This document shows, piece after piece, positions 32,771 through 41,468 of a DNA stretch of 64,000 nucleotides; within the stretch, counting starts at the first letter, position 1; each line of letters begins with the position of its first letter. The notes under the pieces are model-generated. The model was given only the letters and a program-made list of their open reading frames with translations, did no database searches and had not been told where the DNA came from. The position numbers were made by a program, and so were the translations under genes. The stretch covers positions 1 to 64,000 of the forward strand of contig JAICYB010000008.1 in NCBI GenBank assembly GCA_025934435.1, in the 5' to 3' direction. Source of the DNA: Actinomycetes bacterium. Lineage in GTDB: Bacteria > Actinomycetota > JAICYB01.

Positions 32771-33607
32771 ATGCGCAGGCTGGGGTGGGCAGGCTTCGTG
32801 CTTTTCCTCGCAACGAGTGTGCTGGCTCTCGGTCCGGCGGCGTCGGCGGCGACCCTACGCGGTACGACCGGCAACGACACGCTCGTCGGAACCGCGGGGA
32901 AGGACAAGATCCTCGGGTTCGGCGGTTCCGACGTGGTCTTCGCGCGCGCAGGGAAGGACCACATCACGGTCAACCCAACCGGTATCGGATTCACGTACGT
33001 CTTCCCGGGTCCCGGCAAAGACGTCGTGAAAGCGAGCCGAGGAAGCAACTTGCTTTTCATCTTCGACGACGACGGTCAGCGCGGCGACGTGATCAAGAGC
33101 TCGGCGATGGTTGCCGAAATCTTCTCGGCCGACGGCGCCAAGGATCAGATCAAGTGTGGCCGGGGCAGCTTCGACGTCGTATTCGCCGATGCGGCCGATG
33201 TGGTCAAGGGATGCAACACGGTTATCAGGACTACGCTGGCGAACTTCGATCTGATCGGTGGTTCAGGGCCCGACTCGATGGCGTTGAACGGACACGACGG
33301 GTTCGCATTGGGCGGTGCGGGCACCGACACGATCACCGGGTCTGCGGCGACCGAATTTCTGCTCGGTGGTCCGGGGGCCGACTCGATCGTCGGCGGCGGC
33401 GGCAACGACTTGATCGTCGATGACGACGGGACGCCGGGCGACACGCTGGCCGACACGGGTGGAACCATCGTGAGCGTGGACGGGGCAGCGGACTCGATCA
33501 ACTGCCAAAACGCGGCGATCCACGCCTTCATCGACTCCGTCGACAGCACGTCCAATTGCGGGGTCGCGACGGTGACCGTCTACGACCCGAGCGGACACGT
33601 GGTCTAG
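32771..33607 (+). CDS. Secreted protein with RTX-like calcium-binding repeats
   Basis: A 278-aa protein. A signal peptide (RRLGWAGFVLFLATSVLALG, cleavage near AASAA) precedes degenerate haemolysin-type nonapeptides such as GTTGNDTLVGTAGKD, GFGGSDVVFARAGKD and GGPGADSIVGGGGND. The middle repeats are worn. Cysteines near 125, 150, 240 and 260 may pair. Such repeats form a calcium-filled beta-roll outside the cell. No enzymatic domain is visible, and no type I secretion genes are near; export is by the N-terminal signal. GTG 32750 is an alternative start. Confidence 0.8.
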   Translation: MRRLGWAGFVLFLATSVLALGPAASAATLRGTTGNDTLVGTAGKDKILGFGGSDVVFARAGKDHITVNPTGIGFTYVFPGPGKDVVKASRGSNLLFIFDDDGQRGDVIKSSAMVAEIFSADGAKDQIKCGRGSFDVVFADAADVVKGCNTVIRTTLANFDLIGGSGPDSMALNGHDGFALGGAGTDTITGSAATEFLLGGPGADSIVGGGGNDLIVDDDGTPGDTLADTGGTIVSVDGAADSINCQNAAIHAFIDSVDSTSNCGVATVTVYDPSGHVV

Positions 33608-34257
33608 GCGACAGGCATTTCGAGGCCGCGCAGCGCGAGGCCGGCGAGGATCTCCATCTGGCGCAGCTCGGTCGGACGGAACCTCATACCGGGCCAACGT
33701 CCGGCGATCAGGCAGCGCGTCGGGGACCCGAGCGGTACCGCGCCGAGCTCGAACCGCGACATCCGCCACTGTTGCGGGAGCCATTCGCCGCCGATCAGCC
33801 GACGCGGCGCCTCGAGCGGAAGCCACGGTGTGTCGAGCATCCCCGGCACCGGTGCGTTCTCGCTCGCTGCGATCACCTCGACTTCATTCACGAGCTCGAA
33901 TGCGATCGCCCACGCCGCGGGCAAGGCCTCCGGTATCCGGTTCGTCAGCACCTCGAGTGGATCGCCGACCCGGCGCGAGAGCTGATCGGCCAGGAGCAGC
34001 GCCCCCAGCGGGTCCGGCTCGCTCGCGACGCGGCGCACGCATTCGACGGCGACGCCCGGGATCGCCTGCGCGGCAGCCCGGAGTTCCTCCGGTGATGCGC
34101 CTTCCGCTTCGAGGACGGCTTCGTCCACCGCGTATTCGCCGTCGTGCTCGACGACGCGCAGTGTGACGATGCTGGCGGGAACGTGGCTGAGCGACGTCGC
34201 GACCGATCCGAGCGCTCCCGGACGATCCACCAGCGAGAATCGCATCGTGTACAACAT
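33604..34257 (-). CDS. ACT-domain protein
   Basis: A 217-aa protein. The N-terminus (about 3-75) looks like an ACT regulatory domain (FSLVDRPGALGSVATSLSHV, with the Asp-Arg-Pro-Gly loop that binds small ligands). The rest, about 80-217, is alpha/beta and GAF-like in feel (PAAWAIAFELVNEVEVIAASEN, FELGAVPLGSPTRCLIAGR) but not recognised. ATG 34257 has GGAGGG 5 bases upstream. It shares 4 bases with the convergent RTX-like gene. It probably senses an amino acid; the target is unknown. Confidence 0.75.
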   Translation of the reverse strand: MLYTMRFSLVDRPGALGSVATSLSHVPASIVTLRVVEHDGEYAVDEAVLEAEGASPEELRAAAQAIPGVAVECVRRVASEPDPLGALLLADQLSRRVGDPLEVLTNRIPEALPAAWAIAFELVNEVEVIAASENAPVPGMLDTPWLPLEAPRRLIGGEWLPQQWRMSRFELGAVPLGSPTRCLIAGRWPGMRFRPTELRQMEILAGLALRGLEMPVA

Positions 34258-34340
34258 GGCTTCCCTCCTCGGTGGGCTTTCGTCACTATGTCTCTCGGCG
34301 GTTTTCCGGCAGGCAAGGGCGCATTTCGGTTCTGTAAATC

Positions 34341-35051
34341 GTGAGTGACGTTCTCGATCAGCTCGCGGACGCGGTGGCGGCGAGGTTGGCCGACCGCCGG
34401 CCGCCGCACGTCGTCGGGGTCGGGGGCCCGGTGGCCGTCGGCAAGTCGACGATCGCCGAGGAGGTCGCCAGTGCGATGGTCGACCGCGGACGACGTGTCC
34501 GGATCGTCGCGACCGACTGTTTCCTTCTCACGAACGAGACGCTCGCCGACCGGGGCCTGACGTTCCTCAAAGGCTTTCCCGAGAGCTTCGATCTCACCGC
34601 GCTGACGCGGTTCGTCCAAGCGGTGAAAGCGCGCGAACGGCGCGTCGAGATCCCGGTGTACTCGCACTCCCTCTACGACGTGATGCCCGACGAGAAGGTC
34701 GTGATCGAAGGTTCGGATCTCGTGATCCTCGAAGGGGTCGTCGCGTTACAAGCGCCGGTCGTGCGTTTGCTCGATGCCGCGATCTACGTCCATGCGGACG
34801 AAGACACGGTGAAGGAGTGGTACATCGAGCGGTTCGTCCGGCTGACGGAGCGGGCGAAGAAGGATCCGGCGTCGTTCTACGCGCAGTTCGGCGATCTGAA
34901 CGAAACGCGTGTGAAAGAGCTCGCGGCCGCGACGTGGGACTCGATCAACGGCGTCAACCTGCGCCAGAACATCGCGCCGTCGCTACGCAACGCGCACTTC
35001 GTCGTGACGAAGGCGAAGGACCATTCCTTCGTTCGCTTCGCGGCGCAGTAG
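34341..35051 (+). CDS. Type I pantothenate kinase-like P-loop kinase
   Basis: A 236-aa kinase with Walker A GGPVAVGKST (28-37), a substrate region TDCFLLTNETLADRG, KGFPESFD, IPVYSHSLYDV, and Walker B-like LVILEGVVALQ. These match type I pantothenate kinase (CoaA) and the uridine kinase superfamily. The protein is much shorter than E. coli CoaA (316 aa), and the usual Asp-Gly-Phe is Asp-Cys-Phe. It is likely pantothenate kinase of coenzyme A synthesis, though another small substrate is possible. Start is GTG 34341. Confidence 0.85.
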   Translation: MSDVLDQLADAVAARLADRRPPHVVGVGGPVAVGKSTIAEEVASAMVDRGRRVRIVATDCFLLTNETLADRGLTFLKGFPESFDLTALTRFVQAVKARERRVEIPVYSHSLYDVMPDEKVVIEGSDLVILEGVVALQAPVVRLLDAAIYVHADEDTVKEWYIERFVRLTERAKKDPASFYAQFGDLNETRVKELAAATWDSINGVNLRQNIAPSLRNAHFVVTKAKDHSFVRFAAQ

Positions 35052-35073
35052 CCGTCCCGCATACCCTTGGGAC

Positions 35074-36444
35074 GTGGGAGACATCGCCGAGGTCCTCGCC
35101 GACATCGTCGGAGCGGCACACGTCCTCGTCGGCGAGGCGATCAACGACGACTACACACACGACGAAGCGCTGACGGGACTCGCGCAGCGGCCGTTGTGCG
35201 TCGTTTCGCCGAGCAGCGCCGACGAGGTCGCCCGAGTGATCAAGGCCGCGGCGGAGCAGCAGATCCCCGTGACTGCGCGCGGCGCCGGAACGGGGATGTC
35301 CGGCGCGTGCGTGCCGCGTGAGGACGGCATCCTCATCACGTTCGACCGGATGGATGCGATCCTCGAGCTCGACCTCGAGAATCACGTTGCGATCGTCCAG
35401 CCCGGCGTCACACTGGAGCAGCTCGATGCGGCGACCGCCGAACACGGTCTCGTCTATCCCGTGTTCCCCGGGGAGAGCTCCGCGTCGCTCGGCGGCAACG
35501 TTGCGACGAACGCCGGCGGTCTTCGGGCGATCAAGTACGGCGTCACGCGCCATCAGGTCCTCGGCCTCGAAGCGGTGACCGGGACGGGCGATGTGATCCG
35601 CACGGGCGGACGGTTCGTGAAGTCGTCGTCCGGCTACGACCTCACGCAGCTCGTCATCGGTTCCGAAGGAACGCTCGCGATCGTCACCGAAGCGACGCTG
35701 AAGCTCTACCCGCGACCGGCCCACGCGGCGACGCTGCTCGCGCCGTTCAAGACGCTGGACGAGATCACGGACGCCGTACCGACGATCGTGCGCAGCGGCA
35801 TCGAGCCCCTGATGCTCGAATACCTCGACCTCGTTTCGATGGCCGGCATCACGAACGCCGCGAGCCTCGATCTCGGCATCCCGCAGCAGATCAAGGACGA
35901 AGCTCTCGCGTACCTCGTGATCGTCCTCGAGAACGCGCATACCGACCGCCTCGATGAAGACGTCGAGACGGCGGCGGTTCTCGTCAGTGAGCTGGGCGCA
36001 CTCGACGTCTACGTGCTGCCGGCGCACGCCGGCGCCGAGCTGATCGCCGCGCGCGAGCGCGCGTTCTGGGTGGCGAAGGCGTCCGGCGCGGACGACATCG
36101 TCGACATGGTCGTGCCGCGCGCCAAGATCGGGACCTATATGGCGAAGGTCTCCGCGATCGGCGCGCGCACCGGAACCTGGATCAGCGGATGCGGGCACGT
36201 CGGCGACGGCAACGTCCATCTTTCGATCTTCCAAAGCGACGAGGAAGTGCGGACGCAGGTGCTTCGTGAGATCTTCGCCACGGGGGCCGAGATCGGTGGA
36301 GCGGTGTCCGGCGAGCACGGGATCGGGACCGCGAAACGGAAGTATTTCCTCGAGCTCGAAGATCCCGCGAAACTCGAGCTCATGCGCCGCATCAAGGAAG
36401 CGTTCGATCCCGCGGGGATCTTGAATCCGGGAGTGATCTTTTGA
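35074..36444 (+). CDS. FAD-dependent 2-hydroxyacid oxidase/dehydrogenase (GlcD type)
   Basis: A 456-aa flavoprotein of the VAO/PCMH family. The FAD site reads PVTARGAGTGMSGACVP, then GESSASLGGNVATNAGG, and SSSGYDLTQLVIGSEGTLAIV. The C-terminal FAD-oxidase domain ends with CGHVGDGNVHL and GEHGIGTAKR. It oxidises glycolate, D-lactate or a similar 2-hydroxyacid. GlcE/GlcF partners are not present. GTG 35074 has TACCCT exactly 6 bases upstream. The stop overlaps the ThDP enzyme (TTGA), so their activities are probably linked. Confidence 0.93.
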   Translation: MGDIAEVLADIVGAAHVLVGEAINDDYTHDEALTGLAQRPLCVVSPSSADEVARVIKAAAEQQIPVTARGAGTGMSGACVPREDGILITFDRMDAILELDLENHVAIVQPGVTLEQLDAATAEHGLVYPVFPGESSASLGGNVATNAGGLRAIKYGVTRHQVLGLEAVTGTGDVIRTGGRFVKSSSGYDLTQLVIGSEGTLAIVTEATLKLYPRPAHAATLLAPFKTLDEITDAVPTIVRSGIEPLMLEYLDLVSMAGITNAASLDLGIPQQIKDEALAYLVIVLENAHTDRLDEDVETAAVLVSELGALDVYVLPAHAGAELIAARERAFWVAKASGADDIVDMVVPRAKIGTYMAKVSAIGARTGTWISGCGHVGDGNVHLSIFQSDEEVRTQVLREIFATGAEIGGAVSGEHGIGTAKRKYFLELEDPAKLELMRRIKEAFDPAGILNPGVIF

Positions 36445-37997
36445 ACGGCGGACAAGCGCTTATCAGAACCTTGGTCAATTCGGGTGTCGATGTTTGCTTC
36501 ATGAATCCGGGGACGTCCGAGATGCACTTCGTAGCCGCGCTCGACGATGTCCCGGAGATGCGCGGCGTGCTTGGACTGTTCGAAGGCGTCGTCACCGGCG
36601 CCGCTGATGGCTACGCGCGCATGGCGGACAAACCCGCCGCGACGCTGCTGCATCTCGGACCGGGTCTCGGCAACGGCGTGGCGAACCTCCACAACGCGCG
36701 CAAGGCGAAGACGCCGATCGTGAACATCGTCGGGGACCACGCGACCTACCACAAGCAGTACGACGCACAGCTCGAATCGGACATCGAATCGATCGCGCGC
36801 AACGTTTCGCCGGGGTTCGTCCGGTGGTGCAAGGAACCGGCGCATGTCGGCGAGGACGCGGTCGAGACCGTGCGGGCGGCGTACGGTCCGCCCGGTCAGG
36901 TTGCGACGCTCATCCTTCCCGCCGACGTCTCCTGGACGGAGGGCGCCGCGCCGGCCGACGGAGCGAAGCGTCCGCCGCGGCGGGAAGCGTCGAGTGAGAA
37001 CGTCGAGCTCGCGGCGAAGGCGCTGCGCTCGGGCGAGCCGACGGGGATCCTCATCGGCGGTTCGGCGTGCCGGCGCGATGCGCTCGATCTCATCGCGCGG
37101 TTGTCGGCGGCGACGGGGTGCAAGGTTCTGTGCGAGACGTTCCCGTCGCGCATCGAGCGCGGCGCCGGGCTTCCCGCGGTCGATCGCATCGCGTACCTGG
37201 CTGAGTTCGCGATGACGCAACTCGACGGCCTCGCGCACCTCGTGCTGGTCGACGCGAAAGCGCCGGTGTCCTTCTTCGCGTATCCGGAGAAGCCGAGCTA
37301 TCTCGTGCCGGACGGATGCGAGGTGCACGTCCTCGCCGATCCGAGCGAGGACGCGACCCGTGCGTTGCAAGCGTTGTGCGAGGCCGTGGGTGCGTCCGGG
37401 GGCGGAGCGGTTGCGGACGCGGCTCGCCCCGGCCGCCCGACGGGGGAGCTCAGCGCGCAGACGGTGTGCGAAGCGCTCGGTGCGGTTCTTCCCGAAGGCG
37501 CCATCGTGTCCGACGAGGGAAATACGTCGGGTCTTTGGGCAGCACGCGCGACCGAAGGTGCGCCTCCACACGACTGGCTGTGCCTGACCGGCGGTGCGAT
37601 CGGACAAGGGTTGCCCGTCGCGGTGGGCGCGGCGATCGCGTGTCCCGACCGTCGCGTCGTTTCCATCGAGGCGGACGGATCAGCCATGTACACGCTTCAG
37701 TCCCTCTGGACGATGGCGCGCGAAGGATTGGACGTGACGATGATCGTGTTCGCGAACCGTTCCTACGCCGTGCTGAACATGGAACTCGGACGCGTCGGCG
37801 CGACGAGCGGGGGAGCGAAGGCGAAGGAGATGCTCGACATCTCGCGCCCGGACATCGATTTCGTGTCGCTGGCGAAAGGCCTCGGGATCCCGGCGGTTCG
37901 TCCGGACGATGCCGAGTCGTTCACGACCGAACTGGAACGCGCGCTGAACACGCCGGGGCCGAGCCTGCTCGAGGCCGTTATCCCCGGTCTGATGTAG
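36441..37997 (+). CDS. Thiamine-diphosphate enzyme, acetolactate synthase / benzoylformate decarboxylase-like
   Basis: A 518-aa ThDP-dependent enzyme with three domains. The Pyr domain carries the activating Glu (LGLFEGVVTGAADGYARM). The central domain is at about 190-330. The PP domain has GGAIGQGLPVAVGAAIA and the Mg/ThDP motif EADGSAMYTLQSLWTMAREGL. It decarboxylates or ligates a 2-oxoacid. It is shorter than biosynthetic IlvB (about 570 aa), lacks a neighbouring regulatory subunit, and follows a 2-hydroxyacid oxidase, so it may act on the oxidase's product. The TTG start overlaps the GlcD-type stop. Confidence 0.9.
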   Translation: MNGGQALIRTLVNSGVDVCFMNPGTSEMHFVAALDDVPEMRGVLGLFEGVVTGAADGYARMADKPAATLLHLGPGLGNGVANLHNARKAKTPIVNIVGDHATYHKQYDAQLESDIESIARNVSPGFVRWCKEPAHVGEDAVETVRAAYGPPGQVATLILPADVSWTEGAAPADGAKRPPRREASSENVELAAKALRSGEPTGILIGGSACRRDALDLIARLSAATGCKVLCETFPSRIERGAGLPAVDRIAYLAEFAMTQLDGLAHLVLVDAKAPVSFFAYPEKPSYLVPDGCEVHVLADPSEDATRALQALCEAVGASGGGAVADAARPGRPTGELSAQTVCEALGAVLPEGAIVSDEGNTSGLWAARATEGAPPHDWLCLTGGAIGQGLPVAVGAAIACPDRRVVSIEADGSAMYTLQSLWTMAREGLDVTMIVFANRSYAVLNMELGRVGATSGGAKAKEMLDISRPDIDFVSLAKGLGIPAVRPDDAESFTTELERALNTPGPSLLEAVIPGLM

Positions 37998-38019
37998 GCG
38001 AGCTCGCCGCAGCCGTTCG

Positions 38020-38092
38020 CGCGCCCGGCAGGACTCGAACCTGCGACACCTGGGTCCGGAACCCAGTGCTCTATCCGCTGAGCTACGGGCGC
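38020..38092 (-). tRNA. tRNA-Arg (CCG)
   Basis: The complement folds into a full 73-base cloverleaf: acceptor GCGCCCG/CGGGCGC, D arm GCTC-AGCGGATA-GAGC, anticodon stem CTGGG/CCCAG with loop TTCCGGA (anticodon CCG), a 5-base variable loop, and T arm GCAGG-TTCGAGT-CCTGC. CCA is not encoded. It reads the CGG arginine codon, common in this genome. Confidence 0.97.
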
Positions 38093-38141
38093 GAAACCCC
38101 TACTTTACCGGCGGGAAGGCCACAACCTTTACGCTGTAGGC

Positions 38142-38507
38142 ATGGCTCGAGTGCTCGTCGTCGACGATGACCCGCAGGTCCTGACCCTCCTTCGGGTCAA
38201 CTTCGAGCTGGAGGGCTATGACGTCCTCTCCGCCTGCAACGGCGAAGAGGCCCTCGAGGTCGCCTGGGATCAGATGCCGGATGCCGTCGTCTGCGACGTG
38301 ATGATGCCCGGCACCGACGGGCTCACCGTGCTCCGTCAGCTCCGCGCGAGTCCGAAGACGAAGACGATCCCGTTCGTCGTCGTCAGCGCGAAGGCGCAAC
38401 GAGCGGACATCAAAGCGGCGATCGAGATGGGCGCCGACAGGTACATCACCAAGCCCTTCGACCCCCAAGAGCTGCTCGACGCCGTCGCGGATCTGCTGAG
38501 CAAGTGA
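38142..38507 (+). CDS. Single-domain response regulator
   Basis: A 121-aa CheY-like receiver with the acidic pocket VVDDDP (Asp8-Asp10), phospho-acceptor Asp52 (VVCDVMMPGTDG), Ser/Thr switch (VVSAKA), and conserved Lys104 (YITKPFDP). There is no output domain. ATG 38142 has TACGCT 6 bases upstream and no ribosome site, so it is probably leaderless. The stop overlaps argS (GTGA), an arrangement seen in other actinobacterial genomes. The partner kinase is unknown. Confidence 0.95.
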   Translation: MARVLVVDDDPQVLTLLRVNFELEGYDVLSACNGEEALEVAWDQMPDAVVCDVMMPGTDGLTVLRQLRASPKTKTIPFVVVSAKAQRADIKAAIEMGADRYITKPFDPQELLDAVADLLSK

Positions 38508-40180
38508 TCGAGCGGGACCTCCGGGCACTCGTCCGGGAAGCTGTCGCGCACGCGCATGACGCGGGCGACCTGAAGACGGCGGAGCCGCCGCTCGTCACCG
38601 TCGAACAACCGCAGCGTCGCGAACACGGCGACTGGACGACCAACGTCGCCATGACCCTCGCCAAAGTGGAAGGACGCAAGCCGCGCGAGATCGCGGACGC
38701 GATCGTGAAGCACATGCCGCAGCGCGACTGGGTCCAGAAGGTCGAGATCGCCGGCGCCGGGTTCATCAACTTCCACCTGTCGAACATCTGGTTGCACGAC
38801 ACCGTCTCGCGCGTGCTCGAGTTGACGGACCGTTTCGGTGCTTCGTCCGAAGGCGAAGGAACCCGCGTCAACGTCGAATTCGTCTCGATCAACCCGACGG
38901 GCCCGCTCCATCTCGGATCCGCGCGCAACGCCGCCCTCGGCGACTGTGTCGCGCGACTTCTCGTCTTCCACGGCTTCGACGTCACGCGCGAGTACTACTT
39001 CAACGACACCGGCGGACAGATGACGAACTTCGGTCTGTCCGTCGCCGCGCGCTACCTCGAACTGCTGGGCAAGCCGACGGAGATCCCAGAAGACGGCTAC
39101 AAGGGCGAATACATCAAGGATTACGCGCAGCAGATCCTCGCCGAGGACGGCGATCGTTACAAGGAGACGCAACTCGAGGAGCTCGGCGAGATCATGCGAG
39201 AGCGGGCCGTCCCGCTCGTCAAGGATCGCATCCGCGCTTCGCTCGAGCAGTTCCGGGTCGTCATGGACGTCTGGTTCAACGAGCGCGATCTCTACGAGCA
39301 AGGGAAGGTCGCGGCCGTCATCGATCAGCTCGAGGCGGCCGGCTACGTGTACGAGAAGGACGGAGCGAAGTGGCTGAAGGCTACAGAGCTCGGCGACTCA
39401 CGTGACCGCGTGCTCGTCCGTTCGTTCGGCGCGAAGCAACCGACCTATCTCGTACCGGACTTCGCGTACCACCTCGACAAGGCGTCACGGTCGGATCAGA
39501 TGATCGTCGTGCTCGGGGCGGACCACCACGGCCAGGGGCCGTCGCTCAAGGCCGGGATGCAGGTGCTCGGGGTCGATCCGGAACGGATCGAGGTGCTGAT
39601 CTACCAGTGGGTGCACATGATGCGCGACGGCGTCGAGGTCTCGATGGGCAAGCGCGCCGGAACGTTCGAGTCACTCGACGGGTTCGTCGACGAGGTCGGC
39701 GTCGACGCCGCACGGTACACGCTCGTCAGCACGTCGTCGGACACGACGCTCAAGTTCGACGTCGAAGACATCAAGAAGCGCACGCTCGAGAATCCCGTCT
39801 ATTACGTGCAGTACGGGCACGCCCGCATCGCGTCGATACTTCGCCACGCCGCGGAGCAAGGCGTCGTCGAAGGCGACATCGTCTGGGACGAGCTGCGTGA
39901 AGAGGCCGAGATCGAGCTCATGCGGGCGATCCAGAACTTCGAGGACGTCGTGCACGTCGCGATGCGGCAGCGGGCTCCGTATCGCGTCGCGAAGTATGCG
40001 GAGGAGCTCGCACGCCACTTCCACCGCTTCTACACCGACTGCCGCGTCGTGACGGAGGACGACAAGCTCACGACCGCCCGTCTCGCACTCTCCCGCGCGA
40101 CCAAGCAGGTGCTCGCGAACGCGCTCGGCTTACTCGGCGTGGAAGCGCCTGAGAGGATGGACCGTGATGAGCTGGAGTGA
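38504..40180 (+). CDS. argS: Arginyl-tRNA synthetase
   Basis: A 558-aa class I synthetase. An N-terminal Arg-tRNA domain (about 1-90) is followed by FVSINPTGPLHLGSARNAALGD (HIGH box as HLGS), ADHHGQGPSL, the KMSKS-equivalent region MGKRAGTF, and the C-terminal anticodon-binding DALR domain. It charges tRNA-Arg; one such tRNA, with anticodon CCG, is encoded just upstream. GTG start overlaps the regulator stop, and lysA overlaps its end by 14-17 bases. Confidence 0.97.
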   Translation: MIERDLRALVREAVAHAHDAGDLKTAEPPLVTVEQPQRREHGDWTTNVAMTLAKVEGRKPREIADAIVKHMPQRDWVQKVEIAGAGFINFHLSNIWLHDTVSRVLELTDRFGASSEGEGTRVNVEFVSINPTGPLHLGSARNAALGDCVARLLVFHGFDVTREYYFNDTGGQMTNFGLSVAARYLELLGKPTEIPEDGYKGEYIKDYAQQILAEDGDRYKETQLEELGEIMRERAVPLVKDRIRASLEQFRVVMDVWFNERDLYEQGKVAAVIDQLEAAGYVYEKDGAKWLKATELGDSRDRVLVRSFGAKQPTYLVPDFAYHLDKASRSDQMIVVLGADHHGQGPSLKAGMQVLGVDPERIEVLIYQWVHMMRDGVEVSMGKRAGTFESLDGFVDEVGVDAARYTLVSTSSDTTLKFDVEDIKKRTLENPVYYVQYGHARIASILRHAAEQGVVEGDIVWDELREEAEIELMRAIQNFEDVVHVAMRQRAPYRVAKYAEELARHFHRFYTDCRVVTEDDKLTTARLALSRATKQVLANALGLLGVEAPERMDRDELE

Positions 40181-41468
40181 GTTCAGCAAGGTCCTGCCGC
40201 AGACCGCGCGCGTCGGCAAGACGGGTGCGCTGGAGATCGGCGAGTACGACATGATCCAGCTCGCGCACGACTTCGGCACGCCGTTGTTCGTGATGGATCT
40301 CGTGGAGGTGCGTGACCGCCTGCGCCGTTACCGCGACGCCTTCGGTCCGGCCAACGTGTTCTATGCCTCGAAGGTGTTCCTCACCAAGGGATTCGCGCAG
40401 ATCGTCGCCGAAGAGGGCGTCAACATGGAATGTCTCGCCGGCGGCGAGCTCTACGTCGCGCTGACGTCGGGCTTTCCAGCGGAGCGCATCGCCGTCCACG
40501 GCAACAACAAATCACGCCAGGAGCTCATCGAGGCGCTCGACGCGGGTGTCGGTTCGATCGTCGTCGATTCGTTCCACGAACTCGACTTGCTGCGCGAGCT
40601 GACGGCGGAGCTCGACAAGGTCGCGCGGATCGTGCTTCGCATCACGCCCGGCGTCGAAGCCCACACGCACGACTACCTCGTCACCGGCGTCGAGGACACG
40701 AAGTTCGGTTTCACCATCGGCGAGACGGCCCTTCGCGCGATCGATCTCGTTGCGCGCACGGAGAGCTTCGAACTGGTCGGCCTCCATTCGCACATCGGTT
40801 CGCAGATCCTCGATCTTCGTCCCTTCGATGAGGCCGCGCGCAAGATGGTCCAGTTCCTTGCCCAAGCGCGGCGAACAACGGCACTTGAGATCCCGTCGCT
40901 CACGCTCGGCGGCGGACTCGGCATCGCCTATCTCCCGACGGACGAGGCGGGTTCGATCGAGGATCTGGCGAAGGTCGTGCATGAAGCCGTGGCTTCGGAG
41001 GCCGAGGCCGTCAACACTCCCGCGCCGCAGGTGAAGGTCGAACCCGGGCGATCGATCGTCGGTCCGTCCACGCTCACGCTGTACACCGTCGGAACGATCA
41101 AGGACCTGCCGAACGCGCGGCGATATGTGTCCGTCGACGGCGGGATGTCCGACAACATCCGGCCGGCGCTCTATCAGGCCCGGTACACGTTCCTCTCGGC
41201 GCTTCGTCCGGACGAACCACATGACCGTCCGTGCACGATCGCCGGGAAGCTCTGCGAGACGGGAGACCTTCTCGCGCATGATGCGTTGCTCCCCGAAGTC
41301 GAGCCGGGCGAGATCATCGCGTGCGCCGGCACGGGCGCGTATGCGTACGCGATGTCGTCGAACTACAACAAGCAGCCGAAGCCCGCGGTCGTCGCCGTGT
41401 TCGGTGGTGAAACGCGGGTGCTCGCGCGGCGTGAGAAGTACGAGGACCTGCTGAGGCTCGACGGATGA
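40164..41468 (+). CDS. lysA: Diaminopimelate decarboxylase
   Basis: A 434-aa fold-III PLP enzyme. The PLP Lys lies in FYASKVFLTKG; GLHSHIGSQI, GGGLGIAY, EPGRSIVG and the active-site Cys in KLCETGDLLAHD follow. It makes lysine from meso-diaminopimelate, the last lysine step and a link to cell-wall metabolism. GTG 40164, with GAGAGGA upstream, or ATG 40167 starts it inside argS. It overlaps the peptidase gene by 4 bases (ATGA). Confidence 0.97.
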   Translation: MMSWSEFSKVLPQTARVGKTGALEIGEYDMIQLAHDFGTPLFVMDLVEVRDRLRRYRDAFGPANVFYASKVFLTKGFAQIVAEEGVNMECLAGGELYVALTSGFPAERIAVHGNNKSRQELIEALDAGVGSIVVDSFHELDLLRELTAELDKVARIVLRITPGVEAHTHDYLVTGVEDTKFGFTIGETALRAIDLVARTESFELVGLHSHIGSQILDLRPFDEAARKMVQFLAQARRTTALEIPSLTLGGGLGIAYLPTDEAGSIEDLAKVVHEAVASEAEAVNTPAPQVKVEPGRSIVGPSTLTLYTVGTIKDLPNARRYVSVDGGMSDNIRPALYQARYTFLSALRPDEPHDRPCTIAGKLCETGDLLAHDALLPEVEPGEIIACAGTGAYAYAMSSNYNKQPKPAVVAVFGGETRVLARREKYEDLLRLDG

